Below are positions 14,575-20,953 of a stretch of 20,953 nucleotides of DNA, in pieces. Position numbers and translations under genes: made by a program. Numbering within the stretch: position 1 is the stretch's first letter; the number at the start of each line of letters is the position of its first letter. The DNA comes from JAAYJR01 sp964563975. Its GTDB lineage: Bacteria > Bacteroidota > Bacteroidia > Bacteroidales > Prolixibacteraceae. The stretch is taken from assembly GCA_964563975.1 (NCBI GenBank), contig CAZLZJ010000039.1:1-20953 (forward strand). Reading direction: 5' to 3'. The notes beneath the pieces are model-generated. The model searched no databases and was not told where the DNA came from. It saw nothing but the letters and a program-made list of their open reading frames with translations.

Positions 14575-15369
14575 TTAATGTTTTTTTTGTATTATATTCA
14601 AATATTCCATTGGATCCCGAATAAATTTTTCAGGATCGATGCCGAGATTTTTTTGCTTATCCAACTCTTTCATTTGCAGATTATCCAGGCTGTCTCTCAA
14701 CTCATGGTTCAACAATTTTCCGTTATCATATTCAAGGCTGTAAAGAAATGCTCCGTTACTGTCATAATATTTCCACTCTTTATCTCTCAAATTATCTTTA
14801 TAAAAACCCTCCATCTCCAATCTTCCGTTTTCATAAAAAACAAGACACAAGCCATTTCGTTTATTATTACTGAATTTACACTGAAGATAAGGCTTGCCTT
14901 TTTTGAAAAATGCCTGATATTTTCCTTCCTGTTTATTATCAACCCACTCAATCTCTTCGAATATTTCTCCCGAAAGGTAAAATCTCTTAGAGAGGCCGCA
15001 CTTTTTACCGTTAACATACTCCTCTTCGGATATTTTAATATTTTCCGAAAAAAGAGACCATACTCCCTCTTTTTTTTCATTGACATAGAGCCCTTCCGCA
15101 ACTCTTTTCCCGTTCACGTCATACATTTTGGCTAAAACAGAGTCATTCCCGAAATAGTTCATAACAGCTTTTTTCTGTCCGGTTTCATAATACCTGACCC
15201 ACTCACCCCAAGGTTTACCGTTTTTATATTCTCCCTCATACATAAGCCGCCCGTTCGGGTAATTTTTTTGCCACACACCTACTCTCCTGCCCTCAGAATC
15301 AAGTTGGTTAACCTGAGAAAAAGATATAAAAGGATATACTGCCAATAAAAATATAATTGCTGCTCTCAT
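14575..15369 (-). CDS. Secreted MORN-repeat protein (YwqK antitoxin-like family)
   Basis: This 264-aa protein has a signal peptide (1-19, ending FISFSQ) followed by about seven tandem beta-hairpin repeats with the pattern G-x-W-x-x-Y-x-x-G-x-x-x-x-E-x-x-Y-x-x-G-K. Examples are GVWQKNYPNGRLMYEGEYKNG, GEWVRYYETGQKKA, GVWSLFSENIKISEEEYVNGK and GLCLVFYENGRLEMEGFYKDN. This is the MORN-type repeat annotated in databases as the YwqK family of antitoxins. No cognate toxin is visible beside it, and the repeat serves many binding roles, so the antitoxin label should not be taken literally. The signal peptide makes a periplasmic or surface role likelier. The terminal 45 residues are charged and repeat-free. 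I found no convincing promoter in its 120-base upstream gap. Confidence 0.85.
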   Translation of the reverse strand: MRAAIIFLLAVYPFISFSQVNQLDSEGRRVGVWQKNYPNGRLMYEGEYKNGKPWGEWVRYYETGQKKAVMNYFGNDSVLAKMYDVNGKRVAEGLYVNEKKEGVWSLFSENIKISEEEYVNGKKCGLSKRFYLSGEIFEEIEWVDNKQEGKYQAFFKKGKPYLQCKFSNNKRNGLCLVFYENGRLEMEGFYKDNLRDKEWKYYDSNGAFLYSLEYDNGKLLNHELRDSLDNLQMKELDKQKNLGIDPEKFIRDPMEYLNIIQKKH

Positions 15370-15489
15370 TTTTCAATTTCTGCAAAAAAAATACAAAATA
15401 TTTTAAATTACAAAATACCTGCCGTTATTTGGACTATATAAGTGTCTATCCTATTTCGAATAGAGGGAAAATTTCTTTTAATCAATTTC

Positions 15490-16680
15490 CTAATGATTCC
15501 ATACTGCCATAAATTGTAACCCTCTACCGGCAAAGCGGTTACTTCCGATGTTTTGTCCAGGCAAAGCGTATTGTTCAGGATTCCAATAGCCCATTATATA
15601 AAATGTTACGGCTTTATACTCTTTCTGCCAACTTAAAAAAGAATATACATTTGTATTTATCCAATCGAAATATATCATGCTACTGATATTGTCGAACATC
15701 CCGACAGGGTACGAAAGGGATAGTCCCGAGAATGTCAATGTATTCGAAAAAGCAAAAGCTCTTTTGTCGTTGGAATAAAGCATTTGCTCAAAGACAAGAT
15801 TCAATCCGTTACCGGTTCCAAAAGTGTAATCCATTCCTAAGGTCATCATTTCCTGATTGGTGTAAAGGTCTATGTTGCGGTTAAATGTCGTCCAGGATGC
15901 CTCTAACCAAAGCCCAATTACAACATCTAACTTCATGTCGAACCCGATATTGTTTTCGCCGATGGCACCATAATCGACAGACATTCCAAAATCTTTCAGC
16001 AATGTGGTATTTGCCATTCTGAAATGATAAGTTCCTGCAATTTCTCCGCGGGGAATAGCAAATTGAGCACGAGCGCCGCCTTCGGGATATTTCTTGCCGG
16101 TAGTAAGTATTTCATAACCTTTGGTATTATGATTACCATACAATCCCCAAAGCCAGACATTTGTATTATTTTGAAAATAATAACGAAACAACAACCCGTA
16201 AACGCCATCGGTAAGTTGCAGCGGATCGCGAGGGTCTATCCGGTCAAACCACATCAGCGGACGAAACATATTTGCCGAACCGAAATTTATCTTCTGCAAT
16301 CCCAATCGAAGTTCCATACGTTGAGTAGAATACCTCGCCCAAATACGATGCGGCTTAATCTTTCCGTCAAAAACAAAACTATCGGAAAAGTAAGCTGCCA
16401 TATCTTTGTAAAAATGCGAAGAAGCCTCAAAATCTATCATTCGCTCTTTCTGCTTTTTAAAAGGAATTTTATAATTCAGTTGCGGAATATATCTTCCCCC
16501 AACCCGAAAATCCATTTCAATATCAGGCGTATAGTGCGCCCAACCCGAAAGCTGCCCGCTAAACCGGAAATTCTTCTCTCTTTTCTCCGAAATGACAGTA
16601 TCGTTTTCTTGTCCAAATAAACAAAGAGAAACGGTCAGGAAAAAGAATGAGAACAAAAGTAAACATTGTAATACTTTCAT
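15490..16680 (-). CDS. Predicted outer-membrane beta-barrel protein of the ABC export operon
   Basis: This 396-aa protein has a clear signal peptide (1-24, MKVLQCLLLFSFFFLT...FGQ) and then a body of alternating hydrophobic and polar stretches rich in Tyr, Trp, Phe and Gly, typical of a 14- to 18-strand barrel. The stretch RIWARYSTQRMELRLGLQKI and NFGSANMFRPLMWFDRIDP resembles DUF1302 or alginate-export-type porins; this assignment is tentative. The ATG at 16680 is chosen because it begins the signal peptide. A GTG at 16791 would add 37 residues with no protein character, read from the spacer. It is the last gene of the set beginning at 20876, 107 bases after the LolA-like gene. Its likely role is the outer-membrane component or acceptor for whatever the ABC transporter exports. 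Confidence 0.75.
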   Translation of the reverse strand: MKVLQCLLLFSFFFLTVSLCLFGQENDTVISEKREKNFRFSGQLSGWAHYTPDIEMDFRVGGRYIPQLNYKIPFKKQKERMIDFEASSHFYKDMAAYFSDSFVFDGKIKPHRIWARYSTQRMELRLGLQKINFGSANMFRPLMWFDRIDPRDPLQLTDGVYGLLFRYYFQNNTNVWLWGLYGNHNTKGYEILTTGKKYPEGGARAQFAIPRGEIAGTYHFRMANTTLLKDFGMSVDYGAIGENNIGFDMKLDVVIGLWLEASWTTFNRNIDLYTNQEMMTLGMDYTFGTGNGLNLVFEQMLYSNDKRAFAFSNTLTFSGLSLSYPVGMFDNISSMIYFDWINTNVYSFLSWQKEYKAVTFYIMGYWNPEQYALPGQNIGSNRFAGRGLQFMAVWNH

Positions 16681-16787
16681 CAATTCCTCTTTTGATATAA
16701 TTCTGCATGAACTGTTTGATGTCGTCATAAGTTGTGAATTGTAAATTAACGGTTGTTCCCTGTTACTTATCACTAACTCGTAATCAA

Positions 16788-17522
16788 TCACTGTTTTAAA
16801 CCTGCCTTACTGAAAATATACTCCGGAATTTCCTCATCAAATTGAATAGAATTGATAATCCAGTCAGTGCCATCACCATCTTTAAGCATATCTTTATAAT
16901 TCATTTTCATTGGAAACCATCTCCCTTTGATTTGTTTAACATCCGACATGCTTATTCGTTTGAGCAGCTGACCGCTTTTGGCGTACAATTGCTGTTTCAA
17001 AGGGATAAAACGCTCCTTGTCAACCCACATCATTTGCGAATGATAAGCCACATCACTAACTTTGGCGGTAAGTTTCAAAACATGGCATTTCCGCCCGTCG
17101 ATAATTTCTTCTCCGGTAATGGTTGGAGTATAAGTATCTTTCAGCTTCCGGTCGTCCATCATATCTTCGTATGAAAGATCGGAACCCATGACGGATTGCC
17201 GCAACATATGCCCAGAGATCATAATTGTACGATCGGTCGAAGGTGAATAAACCCAAAGTTCTTTTTCCAATTTTAACATTTTGGTTCCTTTGTCGCGAGC
17301 GGGTGAAAGATATTCCGTAAACGATTTTTTATCTCCGGCGGTATAACTTTTAGTAGTCATTGTACGGTCGTTACGTTTCCCGTGAATAATAATAACCGTT
17401 TCTATAATCCGGCTTTCCGCCGAAATATTCTTATCAATATTATTTAAAATTTCCGTGGCGTTTTGAGCAAATATTACTGTTGAAATGCCAAAACAGACAA
17501 GGAATATTGATATTGGTTTCAT
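16788..17522 (-). CDS. Periplasmic outer-membrane lipoprotein-sorting protein (LolA-like)
   Basis: This 244-aa protein starts with a signal peptide (1-20, ending TVIFAQ) without a lipobox Cys, so it should be soluble in the periplasm. The mature part matches the COG2834 outer-membrane lipoprotein-sorting family, with an open beta-sheet resembling LolA. Visible marks are ILNNIDKN, RTMTTKSYTAGDKKSFTEYL, DKGTKMLKLEKELWVYSP, MGSDLSYEDMM, GRKCHVLKLTAK and MWVDKERFIPLKQQLYAKSG. The closest well-known relative in my memory is the TP0789-type LolA_like family of spirochetes, also found beside ABC permeases. It presumably carries a lipid or lipoprotein between the FtsX-type permeases (genes upstream) and the barrel protein (downstream). 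It is separate from the cell's housekeeping LolA, which is usually elsewhere. Confidence 0.87.
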   Translation of the reverse strand: MKPISIFLVCFGISTVIFAQNATEILNNIDKNISAESRIIETVIIIHGKRNDRTMTTKSYTAGDKKSFTEYLSPARDKGTKMLKLEKELWVYSPSTDRTIMISGHMLRQSVMGSDLSYEDMMDDRKLKDTYTPTITGEEIIDGRKCHVLKLTAKVSDVAYHSQMMWVDKERFIPLKQQLYAKSGQLLKRISMSDVKQIKGRWFPMKMNYKDMLKDGDGTDWIINSIQFDEEIPEYIFSKAGLKQ

Positions 17523-17594
17523 ACGTAAATTAATTATTTATTTTTAAAGGTATAGTATAGCTTGCTCATATCTGTTTTAATAATTCTCCCGGGT

Positions 17595-17610
17595 CCCGAT
17601 TTTAATCGGA
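17595..17610. repeat. Short intergenic hairpin, CCGATT/AATCGG
   Basis: In the 149-base gap between the LolA-like gene and the second permease, CCGATT (17596-17601) is followed two bases later by AATCGG (17604-17609). Short palindromes of this CCCGAT/ATCGGG type recur between genes in Bacteroidetes. There is no poly-T tract on either side, so it is not an obvious intrinsic terminator. It could mark an mRNA processing or stability site in the operon. Confidence 0.45.
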
Positions 17611-17671
17611 ATGCTCGTTTCATATATAAATAATTTTAATTTCGATTTTAAATGCTGTTTTTTGTTGTTAA

Positions 17672-18943
17672 CTAATCCAATTCTTTGAATAACATTGCTG
17701 TTTTTCGTTTGTAAATGGCTCTTCCTGCTAAGGCTGTGCCGATAAAAACGGAGAGTATGCCCGGGATAAAGCCGATATAAAACAATCTTGGATGAATTTC
17801 AGCGCGTATTACCGTGTCTATCATCATAGAAATATTCTCCATCATACTCCCGAAATCTATCCCATTTTTACTCAGGTAATAGCACAAAAGCAAACCAAAA
17901 AATGTTCCAAAAACCGAACCGATAATTCCGATGAATAATGATTCCGTGAGCAGTGAAAGGTAGATATGCCTTTTGGATTCGCCCAAAGCAAGCCTTACTC
18001 CAAACTCATTGTAGCGACGGATTCCGCCCAAAAGCCCGGTATTCCACAAAACAACGGACAATGCAAAAATCAGCAATAAAGTAATGACCGATGACACATT
18101 ATCGACATATACCAACATTTGTTTCATCATATTTTGGTCGGCAAGCTGCTGCATAACAGGAGCATATTCATCTTCATCATTTGCATAAATTGCGTTAAAC
18201 TCTTGTTTTATCTTTTCCGCCATTTCATCATCATAATGCTCATCAGGAAGAAAACCGAAAATTTCACTTGAGGCATTTTCCATATCAAGCAATATTCTTG
18301 CATCGGAAATATCCAGAATTACCGCTCCTTTATCCAACATTCCCGTTCCGAAACGTGCAATACCGGCAACAGTATAATTCATAAAACTCATTGATCCATA
18401 CATCGTTGAACCAAAAAAAGTAACTTCATCGCCGGGTTTTACATTATAATTTTGAGCAAAATCATAACTCACGATTATTTTACCGTTTTGTTTAATAATG
18501 TCTCCTTCAACAATAGATTTTTTGAGATTAATTCTTTCCGCTTCTTTACTTTTGAGAGAAAGAAAATTGTAAGCCGTTCCGCTTACAGGACCTTGCGCTT
18601 TGGTTTCTCCGTTTTCATTGGGAATGTCGAGCAAACCGCCAAAGTAAATCCGCTCGTTCCAATCAACATCAGGAAAATCTTCTTTGAGTTCATTCATCAA
18701 AATATCAACATTCAACAAAGCAAGGTCATTGGGTTTTTGATCTTCATTTTCCTGATATGCACGGGTTATAACTTTCAGATGTCCGGTTTGGAAATTGGCG
18801 TTCATTTTCACCATATTGCTCATCATTCCCCCGATAAATCCATCCAGAAAAACAACAAAAAACACACCGATCGAAACAACAATAACCGGCAATAAACTGC
18901 GACGTTTATCTCGGAAAATACCTTTTAATAAAAATTTATTCAT
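17672..18943 (-). CDS. ABC transporter permease, FtsX/LolCE type (second permease)
   Basis: This 423-aa inner-membrane protein has the four-helix FtsX topology. TM1 is at about 17-40 (LLPVIVVSIGVFFVVFLDGF). A large periplasmic domain (about 41-285) follows, then three TM segments at about 285-310 (VITLLLIFALSVVLW), 335-360 (SLFIGIIGSVFGTFFGLLL) and 390-415 (FYIGFIPGILSVFIGTAL). The cytoplasmic coupling element RRYNEFGVRLALGESKRHI lies after TM2. Such permeases (LolC/LolE, MacB, FtsX) do not form an import channel. They pass movement of the ATPase to the periplasm, usually to extract lipids or lipoproteins. The gene lies 50 bases after the first permease. The two are divergent in sequence and likely form a heterodimer with the ATPase at 20178-20876. 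Confidence 0.9.
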   Translation of the reverse strand: MNKFLLKGIFRDKRRSLLPVIVVSIGVFFVVFLDGFIGGMMSNMVKMNANFQTGHLKVITRAYQENEDQKPNDLALLNVDILMNELKEDFPDVDWNERIYFGGLLDIPNENGETKAQGPVSGTAYNFLSLKSKEAERINLKKSIVEGDIIKQNGKIIVSYDFAQNYNVKPGDEVTFFGSTMYGSMSFMNYTVAGIARFGTGMLDKGAVILDISDARILLDMENASSEIFGFLPDEHYDDEMAEKIKQEFNAIYANDEDEYAPVMQQLADQNMMKQMLVYVDNVSSVITLLLIFALSVVLWNTGLLGGIRRYNEFGVRLALGESKRHIYLSLLTESLFIGIIGSVFGTFFGLLLCYYLSKNGIDFGSMMENISMMIDTVIRAEIHPRLFYIGFIPGILSVFIGTALAGRAIYKRKTAMLFKELD

Positions 18944-18993
18944 TTTGTTAATTATAAATTATGAGCGATGATATAAATACTCAACACTTATAA

Positions 18994-20169
18994 CTAATTA
19001 ATCTTCCCCTTCAGCGCATATACCACATTTTGTTTTGCAATTTTACGAGCAGGCAGAAAACTTATGACTGCTGATAATACAATGATAATCAACAAACTTG
19101 TTATCACACTTGAAAAATAATAAACCGGATACATTGCTTCACCCATCACTACACCGACTTCCTGAAAAGAACCCGGGATGCTGTAACCATATTTTTTAAA
19201 TAAAAGCAATAATGGTGTCCCCCAAATGAGTCCGGCAAAGACAGCAAAAATGCTATAACAAGTTCCTTCAATGGTAAAAAGTCTGATAACTTTTTTAGGT
19301 GTCATGCCTAAAGCTATGTAAGTTCCGATCTCCTTCTGTCTGCGGAAAACAGATAATGCTTGCGTGTCGAAAACAGCTAATAATGAGATAGACAACAATA
19401 AAATGAAAAGTATTGCCGATTCGGCAGCAGCTCCTTGTTTCATCGCATCAATATCAGCTAACAGATATTTTAAATCGCGAAAAACCCACCTGCTGTTAAT
19501 AATGTTTAAATCACAATCTTTGGATTTTACAAAGTAAGTAGCTTCATTTTGCATACCGGTCATATCGTATAAATCGTTGATATTTATCCATATCTGACCA
19601 ATATCAGTAGAAGGTACTTTGTTTTTGAAAATTCCAACCACCAAAACTTCCCTTGCATCGAAAACGCCGTTTTTGTCTCGCCAGCGCAACATAACAAGTT
19701 CCCCCTCTTTCAAACCGGCAGATTTTGCCATACGCTCACCTATAATTATTGGAATATCGACTTGATTTTCAATTTTTAAGAGATGGGATGGAATTTTCAA
19801 AATAGATTGTTCGGTATCAATTCCGTTAAGAATACTATTTTGCATTCTGCCTTGCGAATAAATAGTCGCTTGAGTGAGCAATATAGGTGTAATATTTTTG
19901 TTTTCAATATCTGCAAAAAAATCTTCCGGAATTTTTCCATGCGCATCTTGCAGAGAAAAAACATCATAAGGATCATATTCCGGATGCCAAAATTGTCCGT
20001 CGCCCATTTCCCAGTTGATTGATTCAATTTTGGATTCTTCGACCCAGCCATCGATTAATCCGTTGAATGCAATCATAATGACCATTGTAAAAGATAACAC
20101 AAAGACATTAAGCCAGGTTCGTTTTCCTGCTCCAAGAATATTTTTAATTGCAGTTCGTATTATTAGCAT
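18994..20169 (-). CDS. ABC transporter permease, FtsX/LolCE type (first permease)
   Basis: This is the second FtsX-type inner-membrane subunit, 391 aa. TM1 is at about 18-38 (WLNVFVLSFTMVIMIAFNGL), followed by a periplasmic domain (about 40-245) with WHPEYDPYDVFSL near its start. TM2 (ESAILFILLLSISLLAVFD) is followed by the coupling stretch FRRQKEIGTYIALGMTPKKV. TM3 (CYSIFAVFAGLIWGTPLLLLF) and TM4 (VITSLLIIIVLSAVISFLPA) complete it. The start is ATG at 20169, 8 bases after the ATPase stop. A TTG at 20181 would overlap that stop as TTGA and add four residues (MRIT), and cannot be excluded. Either way translation is closely linked to the ATPase. Its partner is the 423-aa permease. Confidence 0.9.
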   Translation of the reverse strand: MLIIRTAIKNILGAGKRTWLNVFVLSFTMVIMIAFNGLIDGWVEESKIESINWEMGDGQFWHPEYDPYDVFSLQDAHGKIPEDFFADIENKNITPILLTQATIYSQGRMQNSILNGIDTEQSILKIPSHLLKIENQVDIPIIIGERMAKSAGLKEGELVMLRWRDKNGVFDAREVLVVGIFKNKVPSTDIGQIWININDLYDMTGMQNEATYFVKSKDCDLNIINSRWVFRDLKYLLADIDAMKQGAAAESAILFILLLSISLLAVFDTQALSVFRRQKEIGTYIALGMTPKKVIRLFTIEGTCYSIFAVFAGLIWGTPLLLLFKKYGYSIPGSFQEVGVVMGEAMYPVYYFSSVITSLLIIIVLSAVISFLPARKIAKQNVVYALKGKIN

Positions 20170-20177
20170 GGTTATTC

Positions 20178-20876
20178 TCAATTAAAAATTTCTTCATCTT
20201 TTTCTACCATTCCATCACGCAAATAGATAATACGTTTTAAATATTGAATCACTTTTTCGTCGTGAGTAGCAAAAATAAATGTCGTTTTCAGCTCTTCGTT
20301 AAGTTTCTTCATGGTTTGCAAAATGGTATGTGAATTTTTTGCATCCAGATTAGCGGAAGGTTCGTCGGCAAGAACGATAGACGGATGCTTGACCATAGCA
20401 CGAGCAATGGCTACACGTTGACTCTCTCCGCCTGAAAGTTGCGAAGGCCGCGAATCGGCTTTGCCGGTTAACCCAACCCATTCAAGCGATTCCATCACCA
20501 TCTTTTTTCGTTTTTCGAAAGGAATTTTCTGTAAAAGCAATGCAAATTCGATATTTTCAAAAACCGTGTAAACCGGTAACAAATTGTAACTTTGAAAGAT
20601 AAATCCGATATTTTCGTTTCTCAGTCTGGCGGAATCTTTTGCCGTGAGTTTAGCGATAGATTGCCCCATCACAAATGCTTCGCCTTCTGTTGGTGTGTCG
20701 AGAGAACCAATGATATTTAATAAAGTGGTTTTTCCCGAACCGCTTGGCCCCACCAATCCGGCAAATTCTCCTTTTCCAAAATAAAGATTAACGTTATTTA
20801 AAGCAGTAAAAAATCCTTCTCCCACCGGGAATTTTTTTACTAAATTATTTATTACTATAACAGATTTCGGATTCAT
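20178..20876 (-). CDS. ABC transporter ATP-binding protein, LolD/MacB type
   Basis: This 232-aa cytoplasmic ATPase has Walker A GPSGSGKTT (43-51), Q-loop Q95 (GFIFQSYNLLP), ABC signature LSGGESQRVAIARA (147-160), Walker B IVLADEPSANLD (167-178, catalytic E172) and switch His H205 (FATHDEK). The FIFQSYNLLP and DEPSANLD wording is typical of the LolD/MacB/FtsE subgroup that powers FtsX-type permeases, and two such permeases follow directly. It is the first gene of the five-gene set that continues to 15490. Upstream, 20877-20953 is AT-rich and contains TTTG-like boxes, including CAAATTTG at 20933-20940, but no complete promoter is visible before the window ends. Confidence 0.94.
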   Translation of the reverse strand: MNPKSVIVINNLVKKFPVGEGFFTALNNVNLYFGKGEFAGLVGPSGSGKTTLLNIIGSLDTPTEGEAFVMGQSIAKLTAKDSARLRNENIGFIFQSYNLLPVYTVFENIEFALLLQKIPFEKRKKMVMESLEWVGLTGKADSRPSQLSGGESQRVAIARAMVKHPSIVLADEPSANLDAKNSHTILQTMKKLNEELKTTFIFATHDEKVIQYLKRIIYLRDGMVEKDEEIFN

Positions 20877-20953
20877 ATCAAATTCGTTTTATTATTTAGA
20901 TATTTGATAATCAGCAATTAACTTAAAAATCACAAATTTGAAAAATATCTTAC

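Noticed and set aside
14578..15135. 185-codon plus-strand open frame rich in Ile and Phe
   Set aside because: It is the antisense shadow of the MORN-repeat gene; its hydrophobicity comes from reading Lys/Glu-rich codons in reverse.
14575..15369. Toxin-antitoxin system suggested by the YwqK-like family name
   Set aside because: No small toxin gene is adjacent and the protein is exported, so a TA pair is not supported.
15451..15463. CTATT-TCG-AATAG hairpin after the barrel gene as a terminator
   Set aside because: Only 5 bp, AT-rich, and not followed by a T run on either strand, so it could arise by chance in AT-rich DNA.
16024..16620. 198-codon plus-strand open frame
   Set aside because: It lies wholly antisense to the barrel gene, has no signal, domain or promoter, and its composition is that of a reverse-strand shadow.
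16681..16791. GTG start at 16791 giving the barrel protein a 37-residue N-terminal extension
   Set aside because: The extension reads from spacer sequence, buries the signal peptide, and overlaps the LolA-like stop; the ATG at 16680 begins a proper signal peptide.
17595..17610. CCGATT/AATCGG hairpin as an intrinsic terminator splitting the ABC operon
   Set aside because: No poly-T tract follows on either strand, and no promoter is visible downstream for the LolA-like gene.
18452..18895. 147-codon plus-strand open frame
   Set aside because: Antisense to the periplasmic part of the second permease, with no recognisable protein features.

Overview
The window looks like the chromosome of a low-GC Bacteroidetes (Bacteroidota) bacterium, by eye clearly AT-rich. 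Four things support this: promoters of the Bacteroidetes type (TTTG, 19 bases, TAnnTTTG), no consistent Shine-Dalgarno sequences, a TonB-dependent receptor with a carboxypeptidase-like N-terminal domain, and a subtilase ending in a type IX secretion (T9SS) sorting domain. The T9SS domain fits a gliding/T9SS lineage, but I cannot name genus or species.

Left third (1-6681): tRNA-Val(TAC) and folC lie on the minus strand. Divergent from them, a plus-strand series encodes a PIN-PhoH protein, the tRNA methylthiotransferase MtaB, an inositol-monophosphatase-family enzyme, a small unrecognised charged protein and a family 2 glycosyltransferase. This is mostly housekeeping.

Middle (6685-9302): a consensus promoter, a TPP (THI-box) riboswitch and one TonB-dependent receptor form a self-contained unit, almost certainly for thiamin or a thiamin precursor. 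The receptor converges on the next operon with a 4-base overlap of stop codons.

Minus-strand operon (14555 down to 9299): a T9SS-secreted subtilase, xseA, xseB, deoC and a chorismatase (FkbO/Hyg5-like) protein. The genes are packed with 7- to 25-base gaps or overlaps, behind a promoter at 14525-14555. A separate MORN-repeat (YwqK-like) secreted protein lies upstream of this operon.

Right quarter (15490-20876, minus strand): a five-gene set in transcription order: a LolD/MacB-type ATPase, two FtsX-type permeases, a periplasmic LolA-like protein (outer-membrane lipoprotein-sorting family) and a predicted outer-membrane beta-barrel. Together they could span the whole envelope, moving a lipid or lipoprotein from inner membrane through periplasm to outer membrane. 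Hand counts show this block is two to four times richer in CpG than most of the rest of the window, consistent with a different origin. It is the best candidate here for an incompletely described system. Its upstream regulatory region is cut by the window end.

No intergenic gap exceeds 300 bases; the largest (6682-6860) holds the riboswitch. I see no insertion sequences, CRISPR arrays or integrases.
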